Position numbers and translations under genes: made by a program | Notes under the pieces: model-generated | Told to the model about the DNA's origin: nothing | The model's input: the letters and a program-made list of their open reading frames with translations, nothing else | The model's database searches: none | Part shown: piece after piece, positions 38,901-51,152 of the stretch | Numbering within the stretch: position 1 is the stretch's first letter | Layout of the letters: the number at the start of each line of letters is the position of its first letter | Source: Megamerina dolium | Lineage: Eukaryota > Arthropoda > Insecta > Diptera > Megamerinidae | Assembly (NCBI GenBank): GCA_963854835.1 | Contig: OY978525.1 | Span: 1,321,501 to 1,385,500, forward strand | Reading direction: 5' to 3' | DNA length: 64,000 nt

Positions 38901-41560
38901 ACTTTGATTATGGAGTTAAAACCCACTTTGAGTGTGAGATTGTCTGCTGGAATCGCGACGATTGACCAGTGCTCTCACAACTGTCATAAAGTGTGTCCCC
39001 GGTGATAAGTTCGTCATACCATGTGGGAGAGAGCAATGTTATTTTCAGCTCCAGCAAAGTGTTAAAGTCCTTCTCAGTAGTGGCAAAAAAACGAGAGTAC
39101 CTTTAGTGTGAGTTTTTAATAGACGGCAACAATTTAATGTATACAATTTTGTTTCACTGTATTAACCAAACAGAAAAACTGGTAACTAAAATGTGATTGC
39201 GATAAGTAAAATATTGAGAAACGCTGCTTTAAAATAACAATTGCGTAAGAAATAGAGGAACCTCTTTGATGCTGTGATAAAATAGTATTTAATATGAATA
39301 ATAATAATAAAAAGCTGCATTTTATCAGCAGCTACTTCTTACACATGTAAGAAGAACAGACTCAATTACTTAGCCTTACACGCCTACGGTCATGTAAATT
39401 GTTGTATGTAAGAGTTGTAGCTATGTGCGCAGTAAATAAAGCATTTGTGTAGGTGACTCAGGTAGATACACAAAGCTCTGCGTAATAAGTTTATAATATG
39501 TATATTATATGTACATATAGTGGTACCATGCTCAACTCCAACACAGTTCGAAGACAAGAAATTGCTGTGCTTTATTGTTGGACAACAAAGAAAACAACAA
39601 CAATAAAAAACGAAATCAACAAAAAAAAAAAGTGTTATGTCTCTGTCGTAGAATGACATATCAAACGTACCATAAGTTGCAGCACAGATTTGGTATGATT
39701 TGAGTTGAGCTGCCTGCCTACACACACGCCCCATAAATAGCGGCTTTTAACACAATTTCGAGCTGTTGTCTCGAGAGTTGTGCTGGTATGTATTGGACAT
39801 TGAACATGTTTTTGTTACTTGGTCATATGCCGTTGTGGTTGGTTGCGGTTGTTGTTGTTGTTGTTGGCTGACTTATAAGCTGTGTGTGTGTGTGTGTGTG
39901 ATACTGTTCTTTTTCGCTGATGCTGCAGAGAGCGTATGTTTTTATTTCTTTTTTGTTTGTTTTTGTTTTTTATTTTGTTTTCAATACTTAAATCTGAAAG
40001 TGAAATGATGTAGCTCGAAGGTAGCAGCAAAATAAAATAAAAAAAAAAAAAAAAAAAAAAAAAATAAAAAAATTAAAAACAAAACAAAACGAAAAAATGT
40101 GGGCAGTTTTATGAATCTATTCATATGTGATTGTGTGCTCTGTACCATAAACATATATACGCAATTACATTGAAAATCTTTTATGGCAGATACCTATGGT
40201 TACTAAACAAGATATCTTTGCAGCAAGACAGTTGTCATATATATGCAGTCTGAGTAGCTACCATACGAGTTATATCACCACAGTGCACAAGCATTGTAGG
40301 TGCATTTCAGATGAATTAAAAAGTCACCTGATATATATATATAATTTCTACTTATATACTCGTAGCTTTTGATAAGCATAGATAAATTAACACTTATTGG
40401 GCCGGAAGAATTTTTTAACACAGCGTCTAGTATTGTTGTGCATGGAAAATGGCATATTAGTCGATTCTTATTGGTGGAATCCTGGTGGTAACACTTGTTT
40501 CGGAACTTTTTTACAATATTTTGAGTTGCTTTCCTTCCGAACCAATTTCATATAGGAAGAAAAATATATGAATTACAAAGAAAAGATATTCACCTGCAGC
40601 ACTTGAAAATTCTTAAATATACATTATACTCATACACTCATACTTATATCCAAAATAAGCCGAATATGACCTAATTGAATTTTGTTATTACAAGCTTATA
40701 GCATTTGAATTTGTGAACGAACAAAATAGTAGTTATGTACAAATATAAATGATTATGAAAAAAGTGTGCTACTGTAAAGAAAAAGGACAGGTAGTTGTTG
40801 TATACTGAATATGAAATCAAAAATGAATAACTTATAATGCAAAAAATATACTTAGATATTTATAGGCATGTTTACGTAACTAATGATAGATAATGAGGTT
40901 ATATACTAAATATTTTTTGAATTAATTAAAGATCAAAATAAACGTACATAACCTCCGTTGTATGATATAATGATGATTATTGGAATATATCCTTGATATT
41001 CAAATACTTATCTATTATATGATATATGTACATAAGTAGGTAAATAAATAATTCTTTAAATTTGTTATTATTAATAGGTGAATATTCTTTAATGAATATT
41101 CAGATATTTTTAGATAACAAATGAGCTTTGCTTATATTCAATTATTTATTGCATTATAGCGAAAATCACTTCTGATGTGTATTTTATTTATTTTTGTTAT
41201 TAGATAATATTTTATTTTCGAATGATTTGGAGAAAATATCAGAATAATATCAAATTGCATTACAAGTGACTGAAAGTATACATTATGACAATATATGTTG
41301 GACGTATAATGCCTTTTCACTCTTCTTCGAGTGTCAAGTTACACACCACGTGATTGTCGCTTCGTGTTTTTTGGCAGAAGTTAGCTAATTTGAAATGTTG
41401 AAATCATAATGGTTCATCAAAATAATTCGTTCTTAAATTTGGAGTATTTCTTTGGTAGTCACATATAAAATTGAGTTGATAATAAGCAGCAGAATTGTAA
41501 CATCATTACATATTTGAGACGTAAGTTTGGTTTATGACATTTAATGTTTGAAAATAATTT
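38901..41560. other. no gene seen
   Basis: GTT (39847-39867) and TG (39882-39901) microsatellites, and a long A run (40038-40064). The 114-codon minus frame at 39390-39734 has no domain. Nothing else is supported. Confidence 0.5.
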
Positions 41561-41569
41561 ATTTTAAAT

Positions 41570-41930
41570 GTTGTGGCCAACTGGCTCTAACATGATCCAT
41601 TCTATGGGTCCAATTTACGAGCACTCTTTCGAGCATTTCGGCCGATATTTCGTTAATTACGCGTGTTATGATCGCTTCTAATGCAGGAATCGATTGTGGT
41701 TTATCGACATAATCAACTAATTTCACATAGCTCCATAAAAAGTAATCCAACTGCGTCAGATCACAAGATCTGAACACCATAACCACAACATAACACCATA
41801 TGAACACCATGAAATGGTCCAAGAGAATGAAAAACATTTTTCACTGAACACTGAATTTTCACAATTTGTAAACGTTGTTCTGGCATAAGTCTATTCATGG
41901 TGAAATGTCAATGAATAATGAACACAAATG
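41570..41930 (-). pseudogene. internally deleted Tc1/mariner-superfamily transposase, N and C ends joined
   Basis: On the minus strand an ATG near 41899 opens MNRLMPEQRLQIVKIQC, the N-terminal helix-turn-helix start of the DUF4817-type insect transposase family. It continues to FHSLGPFHG near 41810. After a short junk stretch the frame resumes at CDLTQLDYFLWSYVK, the third-acidic-residue region, and runs through ALEAIITRVINEISAEMLER and NWTHRMDHVRAS near 41580. The whole catalytic middle (roughly 200 residues in the family) is missing. Element ends are not certain. A weak pair GGAGTATTTCTTTGG (41441) and GGAAAAAGTACCTCC (to 41995) was seen without clear TA flanks. Confidence 0.75.
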
Positions 41931-42194
41931 TCATATGAACATGACAGTTATAACACGTGAGATGTCTGAGAATCCCAATTGGAAAAAGTACCTCCTATTA
42001 GATAACTCTTTATATTATACATTTTTTTATATAAAATTATATAATTTGCAAACCTTGCAAATAACTCGCTATTATAAAATGCTCAACAAGTTAAAAAGAG
42101 CTCAATATTACTATCGAATGCTACAACGTGGTTAACGCCGTGCTTATATAACTTGCTTAAAACAAAAAAAATTTGTGGTCGCTAGCAAGAAACT

Positions 42195-42425
42195 TACTTA
42201 CTTATTTATGTGGCCATAACAACCGAATATCGATTTAGGCCGAATATAACATGCTTCGCCAGCCATCTCTGTTCTTCGCTAGCTGGCGCTAGTTAGAAAT
42301 TCCAAGTGCCGTCAGGTTCTCCACTACTTGGTATTTCCATCTTAGGTTAGGTCTTCCTCTTCTGCGTCATCCTCCAGCGGGTTCCGAATATAACACCTTC
42401 TTAGCAGCGCTTTTTTGTAACTAGT
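42195..42425 (-). pseudogene. LINE C-terminal and 3' end relic
   Basis: The minus-strand translation gives AAKKVLYSEPAGG, a stop, RRRGRPNLRWKYQVVENLTA, LGISN, a stop, RQLAKNRDGWRSMLYSA, a stop, and IDIRLLWPHK. It is the same family as 37955-38052 and 3636-4175. The 3' end has a short TAAG-type tail (TAAATAAGTAAGTAAG), a feature of LINEs that end in short tandem repeats rather than poly-A. Confidence 0.85.
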
Positions 42426-42799
42426 GGCGGTCTCAATAATCTATCCAACAATCTACTTCAAAAAAATCGTTGGCGCCCGTTCTTCATGAGTCATTTGTCA
42501 AATTGACAGATTGAGCTAAATAGACGTGTGACTTGAGTTTTAGCAGTCAATTGAATCGGCCGAGCTCCCAATTTTTTTGCAAGATAGAAACATTTGAATT
42601 TGAAAAAATAATTTACGATGGAAATCGAAAATTGGCTACAAAACAAATGATAGGTAAAAAAGTTCATGAGTAAAAAAAAAAATATCATTTCGCTCTGTGG
42701 ATTAAATTTTGTTTAAAGATCTTAATATGATGAAGATTACCGCAAAATCCAAGAGATATGTACTTGGATGTGTTTAATTATAATTCAAAGTAATTTTTC

Positions 42800-43020
42800 C
42801 ACCAGGTAATGACTATTTCTGAAACATGGAACATTAGACATTAAAATTAATATAACAAAGGTGATGGTCGGATGGCGGTGATGGATGGAAAACGACCAAA
42901 GACACAATAGCCAGTTGGAAAGATTTTGGGATCATATTTTTGGCATCCGCTTGGAATTTTATTTATTGACTATTTTGAAAAAGAACAGACATTAACAACA
43001 CAATATCACGCGTCATTAAT
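42800..43020 (+). pseudogene. mariner transposase relic (region between first and second acidic motifs)
   Basis: The plus strand carries SETWN, then RPKTQ, a stop, PVGKILGSYFWHPLGILFID and YFEKEQTLTTQYHASLMKW. This matches the order of mariner motifs DETW, SAGKVMxSVFWD and GILFIDYLEKGxTIxxxYY. The first acidic residue has changed to S and a stop interrupts the frame. No inverted ends are seen. It differs from the 8.0-kb copy. Confidence 0.78.
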
Positions 43021-46000
43021 GAAATGGGAAAAGATCACAGCAATGCTGGACAAAGTGTATTTAACGAATCGCCTATATGTAAAACGTCAAATGTCAAACG
43101 AAAGTGCAGATTGATATAAGTGCACTCCAACATACGAATAGGAAGAATAAAAAGAACAAGAAGAAGAAGAGACAGAAGAATAAAATGAGGAGAAGAAGAA
43201 GACTTGCATCAATGAAGCCCTCCTCGTGAAACTCAGCATCAATATTATGTAATTTTTAGAATATTTATTTTCTTCTTTTTTGAATATATAATTTTTTATT
43301 TTATTTTAGTTTTTTGGCATTTTTATTGTCATTTATTCTCTCGAATTATTGTAATTTCTTTTGTTATATTTCTCTGCTTCCTTTCTTTTTCTCTATTTTC
43401 ATTTTACATTCTTTTCTATTGACATATGTAAGTGTTGTCACTGTTTGACAGTTGAAATTCGGTTTAGGGTTCATTCGCTATTATTGTGCAAGAATTGTAT
43501 AGATTAGAATACATACATATGTATGTATGTGTGTATGTAAATACATCAAGTTAGTACATATGAATTTAAATACGTACATATGAACGATGCATTCTTCTTC
43601 TTCTTCGGCTCTCTGGCAATATGCATGCACATTAGGATGGTTCAAAATTTTCGAAATTACCAATGATTCTAAGTATGTAAATCAATTTTATTCTTCTACC
43701 GTGAGTTCAAAATGGAGTTTGACTTAGAAACTTTGACAAATAAATATTCAGGCTCATCATTAAAAAATTTCCGTGCGAAATTTGTTCATAATATGTCTGA
43801 TTGTAATTTATATAAAATTATCAAAAGAATTTGTTAGACTTATTTGTTGAAATTGCCTTTAAAACCTATGGTTGCTTGGTTAAAAATATATGGAATCAAC
43901 TGCAGTTTAATTTTTCGCTATACGATTTGTCACGTTTCCTATTCGTCCTTTTCATTTGACACGACCTAATGTACAAACAACTACATTTGTATGTATTTCT
44001 GTGTGTACGACTAACAACAACACAATAACAACAACAACATTAACCAAACAACGTCACTTTACATCAGGCAACGCCATCATCATTCACCATCATTCCACGC
44101 CACCACCCTTGAAGTGAAAGTAAAAAAAAATTGAACATAAAATGTACGTGCACATATGTACAATATGTACGCAAACGAATAGGGAAAAATATATCAAAAG
44201 AAAAAAAAAACAAGCAAAAGAAACTCCATTAATGTTGACATTTGACACAATATGTGCGAATTGTTTGCGCTTTAGCGTGCAACGGCAGTAACATTCTCTA
44301 CTTTGTTTGAAGCTCTTACCATTACTTCTATTCTTCCTATATGGCAAACATTCCCACATACATTCAAACATTCATATGAAAGATGACACATTATCATCCT
44401 TGATTACTGTCGAAATAAACATGCAAGCGACAATGACATTAACGACGGTGACAACGACAAAACGCACTTCACATTACAAGTGACAAATATATACTTGTTG
44501 TATGTGCATATATGTACATACAATATGTAACTCCATAACAGTAGTAGTATGTGGTAGCTATATAGTAGTAGCCTTTGTTGTTGGTTGATGATGATGTTGC
44601 CATCAACTTTAACAACTTATACTTACTTACCTGCTGATTGTATGCATTCCTATTGAGTGAGTTGGAAATATTTTTTGTTTGGGACACCATTGAATAATAG
44701 AAACCATCGTTATGCATAATTAATATAGACAAACAACATTGTCATTTTCTTACATTTTGTTCTAAGAAATTGATGTTTTCATTTGACCCTTTATAACGAA
44801 CGAAAGAAGTGATTTTTTTACCAAAATGTTGTCATGTATCATGCTGTTTGATAAATTTCATAATTATTAACATTGTTTAACATGAGGTAAGAAGTCATGA
44901 ACCTTGAATAATGAGCGTCATAATTAAACAACTAAATTAGTTGCGATAATTACTTAATTACTTGCAATTCTTATGGAATTAAAGGTATTCGAATCAATAT
45001 CAAGAGATTATAATAAGGTTTTTTAAATATGTTTTATGTTTTAAAATTTACAATAATTGATTCCGCAATAATAAATATATTGCAACTGAATTGCATTTTA
45101 TTTCTTTACCATCAACACCGCCGCCGTCGCTATTTGTATGGATGGATGTATGTATATGTGATGTGATGTTTCCGACTACATACTGATGACATTAGTGGTG
45201 TAAATGTTGTTGATAATGATGTTATTGCTAATGTACCTCACTATTATTACTAGCATTTTGGTGCAGCACATGTGTGGCACACAACATCATCGTACAATTG
45301 CCACATGCTATGCATTGACAAACACAGCAGGAGGCCAATTGTTGTACATAGTGTATGGGTACAGTGTCACTGGTGCTGCCCTTAATGATAATGACAATGA
45401 TAATGATGATGATGATGATGATGCCTATGTTGATGTTTTCATTATTATTGTATTATACATATATATTTGTGTATATATACATTTGTGCCACATGCATGAC
45501 AATAATCAACATTGTCAGCCAGGCAGGCAGGCTGGTAAATATGCTTTAAGTAAATGGCATCAGCGACCATTCAATCGAACGATCGTTTCGTAAATGCCCA
45601 CATACCAGCACACAAATTACATAAACACATCATTATGTTTACGTACACATTCATACTTACATATTGTACATAAATGTAAATACATACTTAGAAAATACCC
45701 CCTTCGTTGTCAATCAGTTGCACTACAAAGTCAAATACATATACACGCATACACTTGCATACATACTCGTATATATATATAATAATAGCCGTTGAGGCGT
45801 TTTTGGCTTGTGAGTGCTGCTGCGGCTAATTGCTACGATAAGGCCAATAATTAGGATTTGAAATAACATCTAACCAAAGCTAATGGCATGTATGAATATG
45901 AGTAAGGTATTATGGAATGAATTTATCAATTTACGATATTATTTATGAATATTAAATGTTTGTATGTGTGCGTGTGTGTGTGGGTTTGATTTTTTCCAAA

Positions 46001-46284
46001 AAGAAAATGTTTCTAGAAGGAGAAAGAAGGCTATAAGGAATATCTAATAAATACAATATTATAGCAACCCAGCAGCAAATTTGTCAATACCTAGCCAAAC
46101 TAAGGCATTATAAAACAGCTTTGAAGCAAGTGAAAATTCACATCTCAGTATCGCTGTATGCATACTGCTTCCAAAAATCCTTCTCGAGAAGCGAGCAAGT
46201 AATGTTTTAAGCAAATAAACTGAAATGAGTTGCACAAATACAAACACTCATGATTTTCAATTGATTTGATTTTAGTACACATCT
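43021..46284. other. no gene seen; microsatellites
   Basis: GAA-type (43152-43200), CTT (43593-43606), CAA (near 44025) and GAT (45390-45424) repeats. The frames, including the 129-codon frame at 45204-45593, have simple-sequence composition. Confidence 0.5.
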
Positions 46285-46540
46285 AGATAGCAGTCAAGTT
46301 AGTTAATTGGCAGATCGTGAGTTCAAATCCAGCCGGGGGTATCGTTTTTATATATGTATTTTTTTTTTCATTTTGTAAATAATATATTTGAAAAAAAAAA
46401 TTCAATAAATCTTCAACAATATTTTCGAGAAAATTATTTGTATAATTTGTATACATATATATAATGTATTTGTGCAACGGTAAAGTACTAGGTTTTGCGA
46501 TCGGGGAACCCAGGTTCGAACCCAGGAACGAATCGGGAGA
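46285..46540 (+). repeat. two tRNA-like fragments, probably SINE-derived
   Basis: The first has AGTTCAAATCCAGCCGGGGG (B-box-like) near 46320. The second has TGTGCAACGGTAAAGTAC and AGGTTCGAACCCAGGAACG (near 46511-46529) with a fair T arm but no matching acceptor stem. Both lie on the plus strand about 200 bp apart. The 129-codon minus frame over them shows the PPAGFEL-type peptide that tRNA antisense always yields. Not functional tRNA genes. Confidence 0.5.
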
Positions 46541-47052
46541 ATTTTTTTTTGGTTGTAGACACATGTTGTAATTCTTACATCGAAATCGCATTTTACATTG
46601 ATTGGAAAAAAATTTGGCATTACTGGAGTGTTTCAAAAAAACTCCTTCTGAAAACTGTTCTATGGAATGCATTCAAATGTGGCCCGTTTCATACAAAAAA
46701 GAATTAGAGATAGAATCCAGATGGTAAGGACTTCTGGATCCCAAAGAAGGGGGTCTGTAATCGCTTTTTACTTCTTCTATTTTCTACTAGGACTAAATAC
46801 ATTTTTCATTATATTCTCGTGAGTAAGCATTGTGTTATTAGTTATACATTTAAATGCATCTTTTAAGCATATTGCATTATAAACTAAATGAGAATTTTTG
46901 ATACAATTATAAAATGTTTCTATAATCAGAACATGATGCATGATGCATGAGTGTATATTTGACAGATTACTGGAAGAGAACTGCCTGTAACGATCGATTT
47001 CGAATTGAAAGTCTCTTGTAATATCATATTTTATGAAGCTGAACTCTTACTT
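46541..47052. other. no gene seen
   Basis: AT-rich sequence between the tRNA-like fragments and the small minus-strand frame. Nothing supported. Confidence 0.5.
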
Positions 47053-47250
47053 TCAAAAGTTTTTCCATGGCGATTTTATAATGTTTGGAAGTGTTGCCAA
47101 TTGTTTGTCAATAGATTGGCCATTTTCATAATAAATAAATAACAGGAGGCCCACCATCATCATGTACACCACCATCATGAATATCTGTACATAAAACGAA
47201 GGCACGTGTCTAGTCACTCGACTCCTTCTTTTTTTCTTCTTAGAAGCCAT
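47053..47250 (-). CDS. possible 65-residue single-pass membrane peptide, unknown
   Basis: The ATG is at 47248-47250 and TGA at 47053-47055. The N terminus is strongly basic (KKKKRRSRVTR, residues 4-14), followed by one hydrophobic segment (about residues 19-41, FYVQIFMMVVYMMMVGLLLF and on). A polar tail, ENGQSIDKQLATLPN, follows and the end is KSPWKNF. Unlike its neighbours the frame is not made of simple repeats. The positive-inside pattern would place the N terminus in the cytosol. I do not recognise the family. It could be a small-ORF gene, a retrocopy, a terminal exon or chance. No TATA or poly-A signal was confirmed. Confidence 0.3.
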   Translation of the reverse strand: MASKKKKRRSRVTRHVPSFYVQIFMMVVYMMMVGLLLFIYYENGQSIDKQLATLPNIIKSPWKNF

Positions 47251-48355
47251 GCGAATTTATAGTGAAGTCATGGTTTTGTTTAAAAAACTTTCACTTTATC
47301 AAAAAATATGCTTAGTTATATACATAAAATTGTGCAAGTTTTTATGCGGTGCAAATATATTGTACTTAGAATAGCTCTAGTCATATTTTTAGCTAGTTAA
47401 ATTTTTTAAGTGTGAAACATTTTGAATGTTTACATTCCACAACATATTTTTCTGCTCCCATTTGTGTCATCTTATTACTTCTTGTTAGTTAGCTGGCTGG
47501 CTGGTTGGATGGCTGTTTTGTTACACAAGTCGTTGTTGCATTTTGTAAAATTGCTGTTTCATTTGTATACAAATTAGTTTTATTTTTTTCGCCCTTATTC
47601 TTTTATTTTTCCTTCTGCTTTATATTTGTGACAATTCATTTGCGTGTTTTGTATGTTGATGTCGTGCTGTTGGATTTCTTTTGTTTGTATTTGTTTGTAT
47701 TATTACAAGTCCTGCGGTGCTCACCGGCAACATTTGAATCGTTGGATTCCTGCGAAAAATGAGTATGTACATACATATTGATATGTGTGTGTAAATGTAT
47801 TTATATGCATATCGTTCTCTATTACACTATATTCATATATCACTTTTTTTTTTATTAGCATTATTATATTTTCGTTTGCTGCTATGGCGTCGCTCACATT
47901 GCAAAGGACACAAGCATATACTCTGTATTTCTGCAGGTTGTAGATATTTGCCACATGTATACTCTGTAATGCACTTAATTGAAATGCCATTGTCACACAA
48001 TTGAATTACATATGTAACTACAATATTATACGTATAGTACTTGTGAATATGCCTTAGTTCATTTAATTGGTTCTATGGTCACATATGAGGAGTCGGTACG
48101 TTGAATGTGCTGATTTGTAACTAGTAGTGTACAATAGTATTTCTCAATATTATACAAGATTACCATAAATTCTATACACCACTTTGTATGCTTTAGTTTG
48201 TAAATTTATCAATTCATTAATCCGCTTATTGCATATCAAGTACCTATACATACTTACTTTGCTATGCATACATATGCCGTCTACTTGGCATATGCTCATC
48301 TATAAAACATACTTTTACATAATTGAAGTCAACTGCTTTTAATGTCGATTATATA
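47251..48355. other. no gene seen
   Basis: AT-rich sequence with a short GGCT run near 47490-47503. The frames at 47505-48004 show no domain. Confidence 0.5.
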
Positions 48356-48910
48356 GAAGGTGATTTTGCAAGAGCCTTCGGATTTCATTAAAAAAAATTT
48401 ATAAAATTTAGGGAAATGTATGAAATCTATATTTGAGTCAATAGAACAATCTTTATAATTCAATGTTTAAAGATGATTTCATGTAAATGTTGGGTCCAAT
48501 TTTGGCATACTCTCCTACATATCGGCCGGTATCTCACGAATAAATCGATAATTCACGGTCATCAACAACTCTGGCGGATACAGCTACGATATTTTCCTCT
48601 GTCCACACTCTACGTATGCGTGTTGGTGGTTTAATGTCCAATGATGTAAATTTGGTGCGAAATTTAGTCACACGATTCCGAATAGCCGCCTCAGAAGGTT
48701 GCCCAAACTGACCATAAAATGAATGAATGAATGAATGAACCAAGCATGAATTTTGATAATAAAATTCATTAATCTGCAAGCATTGTTCGTTTGTACGTCG
48801 ATTCATAATTAAATTATAGACCAAACTGAACATGTTTGACAGTAAGAAAACACCTAAGCTGTCAAAAACAGTGTTGCCAAAAAGAGAGTTGCATAAAAAA
48901 GCACCCTGTA
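48354..48910 (-). mobile_element. 553-bp internally deleted Tc1/mariner-superfamily element
   Basis: TA flanks at 48354-48355 and 48909-48910. The ends are imperfectly inverted (left GAAGGTGATTTT, right read inward CAGGGTGCTTTT, 9 of 12). The coding content on the minus strand is the N-terminal quarter of a DUF4817-type transposase joined to its last ~20 residues. It is the same type of deletion as at 41.6-41.9 kb but in a different lineage. A small GAAT tandem (48717-48738) sits within the N-terminal region and inserts extra residues (SFIHSF). Confidence 0.85.
48475..48817 (-). pseudogene. transposase N-terminal HTH joined to C terminus
   Basis: From an ATG near 48807 the frame reads MNRRTNEQCLQINEFYYQNS, then FYGQFGQPSEAAIRNRVTKF, and PPTRIRRVWTEENIVAVSAR to DDRELSIYS (stop near 48534). 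In the downstream frame only REIPADM and RVCQNWTQHLHEIIFKH with its natural stop remain. The whole DDE catalytic core is gone. The 127-codon frame starting at 48917 begins in the terminal repeat, so its first ~36 residues are not part of the protein. Confidence 0.85.
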
Positions 48911-49238
48911 GATACATATGTACAGACTTATCCTTATAGCTATGAAATTTATACTATGATCGTTAATTGAATACATTTCATTGAATATATCCTTTTATAC
49001 CTAATAAATACATTTGGTGATTAGATTCGAAAATATTTTAATAAAATATTTATAACACTTTAGTACTAAATCTCAAGTATTATTTTGCAAATTGATTAAG
49101 GACATTTAGGACATTTGTGGATTTGGAATGACATTTAGATTAGCATTTGATATTTATAAATTACGCAATATCTATGTATGGCATTTTTGCAATAAAAGAG
49201 TAGAGTATTGAAATGTAAGCAACTGCAAACTTGAAATG
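48911..49238. other. no gene seen
   Basis: AT-rich sequence. Nothing supported. Confidence 0.5.
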
Positions 49239-49552
49239 TCAACAAAAATGAAATTTAATTTAATTTTTTCATATTTTTTTTTTGTTTGATTTAAAACTTA
49301 ATCAATGAAAAATTTGTTTTAATTTTTACTTATTTATATATAGAAATCTCTTTTAAATTCAATTTTTTGTATTTTTACTGAGGAAAAAACTTCATTTAGG
49401 GTTATACATTTTTGCTTAGCATTGAATGTAATATTTGTTTTTGTTTTTTTTTGGCGTGTCTTTAAAATTTGCTGATTTTGGCTTGTAAAAAATCGAATAA
49501 TTTAGCGTATCAAACGATCAAAGAATAGTTAACATTCAAAAAATAGACAATA
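49239..49552. repeat. 314-bp duplication, unit 1
   Basis: The unit starts TCAACAAAAATGAAATTTAA and contains GAGGAAAAAACTTCATTTAG and CAAACGATCAAAG. The same order recurs in unit 2, which begins at 49553 and is split by the 49582-51161 element. No coding capacity is seen. Confidence 0.88.
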
Positions 49553-49716
49553 TCAACAAAACGAAATTTAATTTAATTTTTATACCCTGCATAATGCAAT
49601 ATGCATGGTATATTCATTTCGGTCAGATGTTTGTGTCCACTTGAAGGAATCTCCGGAGATATAGACATGGATATATATTCGTGATCAGCGTCGATTAAAT
49701 TTTCGATTTAACGATG

Positions 49717-49758
49717 TCCGTCCGTCCGTCCGTCCGTCCGTCCGTCCGTCTGTCTGTC
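49717..49758. repeat. (TCCG)n/(TCTG)n microsatellite in the element
   Basis: About eight TCCG units followed by TCTG units, inside the 1.58-kb element. Confidence 0.95.
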
Positions 49759-50029
49759 ACCTGGCTGGTTCGCACGATAACTTGAGTAAATATTGAGCTA
49801 TTTCGATGAAATTTGGCATAAGTAATCTATGATCCAAGGGTACGGAGGGGATTGATATTGGGCATGATCGGTCAATAACCACGCCCACACCAAGCATTCA
49901 AAGCGACTAACCTCGAAATTTTCAAAATCTTTAACTTGCTATAACTCACATAATATACCACTTGGGACAACAATATTTTGCACATAGAGTTATATTATAC
50001 TACTATATAACCTCGCCAAAAGTGGGTGA

Positions 50030-50975
50030 GCCACGCCTACTTTCTAGCGTAGCTCCCATACAAAGTGTCTGTACTTCTTTTAAATTGAAACTGCTGTAAC
50101 TTCTACAATCTTCTGTCTAGAATAACCATAATTGACACTTAGATTAACACGGCAGTCAGAAATAATATGGCAGAAAATCAATGTACCACGCCCACTCCTT
50201 TTTGGGTCTCCCATACAAAGTTGCGGAAATTAAAAAAAATGTTACCGGTTATAACTTGCAAACTATTCAGCGTAGAATAACGAGATTTAAGGTGTGAATT
50301 AGTATTGTACGAGCAACTAGGCTCACAGAAAATGGGTGCACCACGCCCAGTGTTTATCGTAGCCCCCATACAAATTTTAAATTGAAACAGCTGTAACTTC
50401 GGCAATCTTCTGTCTAGAATAACCACAATTGACACTTAAATTAATATCGTAGTTGGCAAAAATCTGGCAGAAAATCAGTGTGCCACGCCCACTCCTTCAT
50501 GGGTCTCTCATACAAAGTCGAGTGAATTAAACTAAAATTTTAAGCTCCATAGCTTACAAACCATTTAGCCTAGGACAACGAGATTTAAGGTATGGATTAG
50601 TATTGTACAAGCAATTAAACTCACAGGAAATGGGCGCACCACGCCAACTGTTTATCGTAGCCCCCATACAAATTTTAAATTGAAACAGCTGTAACTTCGG
50701 CAATCTTATGTCTACAATAACTATAATTGACACTTAAATTAATATCGTAGTCGGAAATAATCTGGCGAAAAATCAGCGTACCACGCCCACTTCTTATTGG
50801 GGCTCCCATACAAAGTTGAGGAAATTAAACAAAAATGTTAACCACCATAACTTAGAAACTATTAAACGTAGGACACCAAATTTAAGGTGTGGATTAACAT
50901 TGAAAAATTAATTGGATTTACTAGAAAGTGATAAGCCACGCCCACTTTTTATATAGCTCCCATACTAAGCCTCGG
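50030..50975. repeat. seven ~150-bp monomers in two alternating types
   Basis: The CCCATACAAA block occurs at 50055, 50210, 50365, 50507 (CTCATACAAA), 50663, 50805 and 50959 (CCCATACTAA). Spacings are 155, 155, 142, 156, 142 and 154. Two monomer types alternate, one with AAATTGAAACAGCTGTAACT and one with TATAACTTGCAAACTATT-like text, giving a dimer of about 298 bp. CCACGCCCA precedes most blocks. Confidence 0.85.
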
Positions 50976-51136
50976 AATTATCTTAAAATCCTTTTATTTC
51001 GTCAAAGTCAACCATATTTCGGGTGTAAATTAGTAGTATATGCAAAAATTGTTTCTCGAAAAGTGGAAATAAAAGAAAAGTTGGATATTCGAGTAAACTT
51101 TTTATATATAAATCTACATATGCAGGGTATAGTTTG

Positions 51137-51152
51137 GTCGGCCCCAGCCGAC
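51137..51152. other. perfect 6-bp hairpin near the element right end
   Basis: GTCGGC, CCCA, GCCGAC, nine bases before the right edge. Confidence 0.85.

Noticed and set aside
46460..46540. Functional tRNA gene
   Set aside because: B box and T arm look fair, but no 7-bp acceptor stem or proper anticodon arm can be formed.
46283..46672. 129-codon minus frame with PPAGFEL and SNLGSPIAKPS
   Set aside because: This is the well-known peptide artefact from antisense of tRNA-like sequence.
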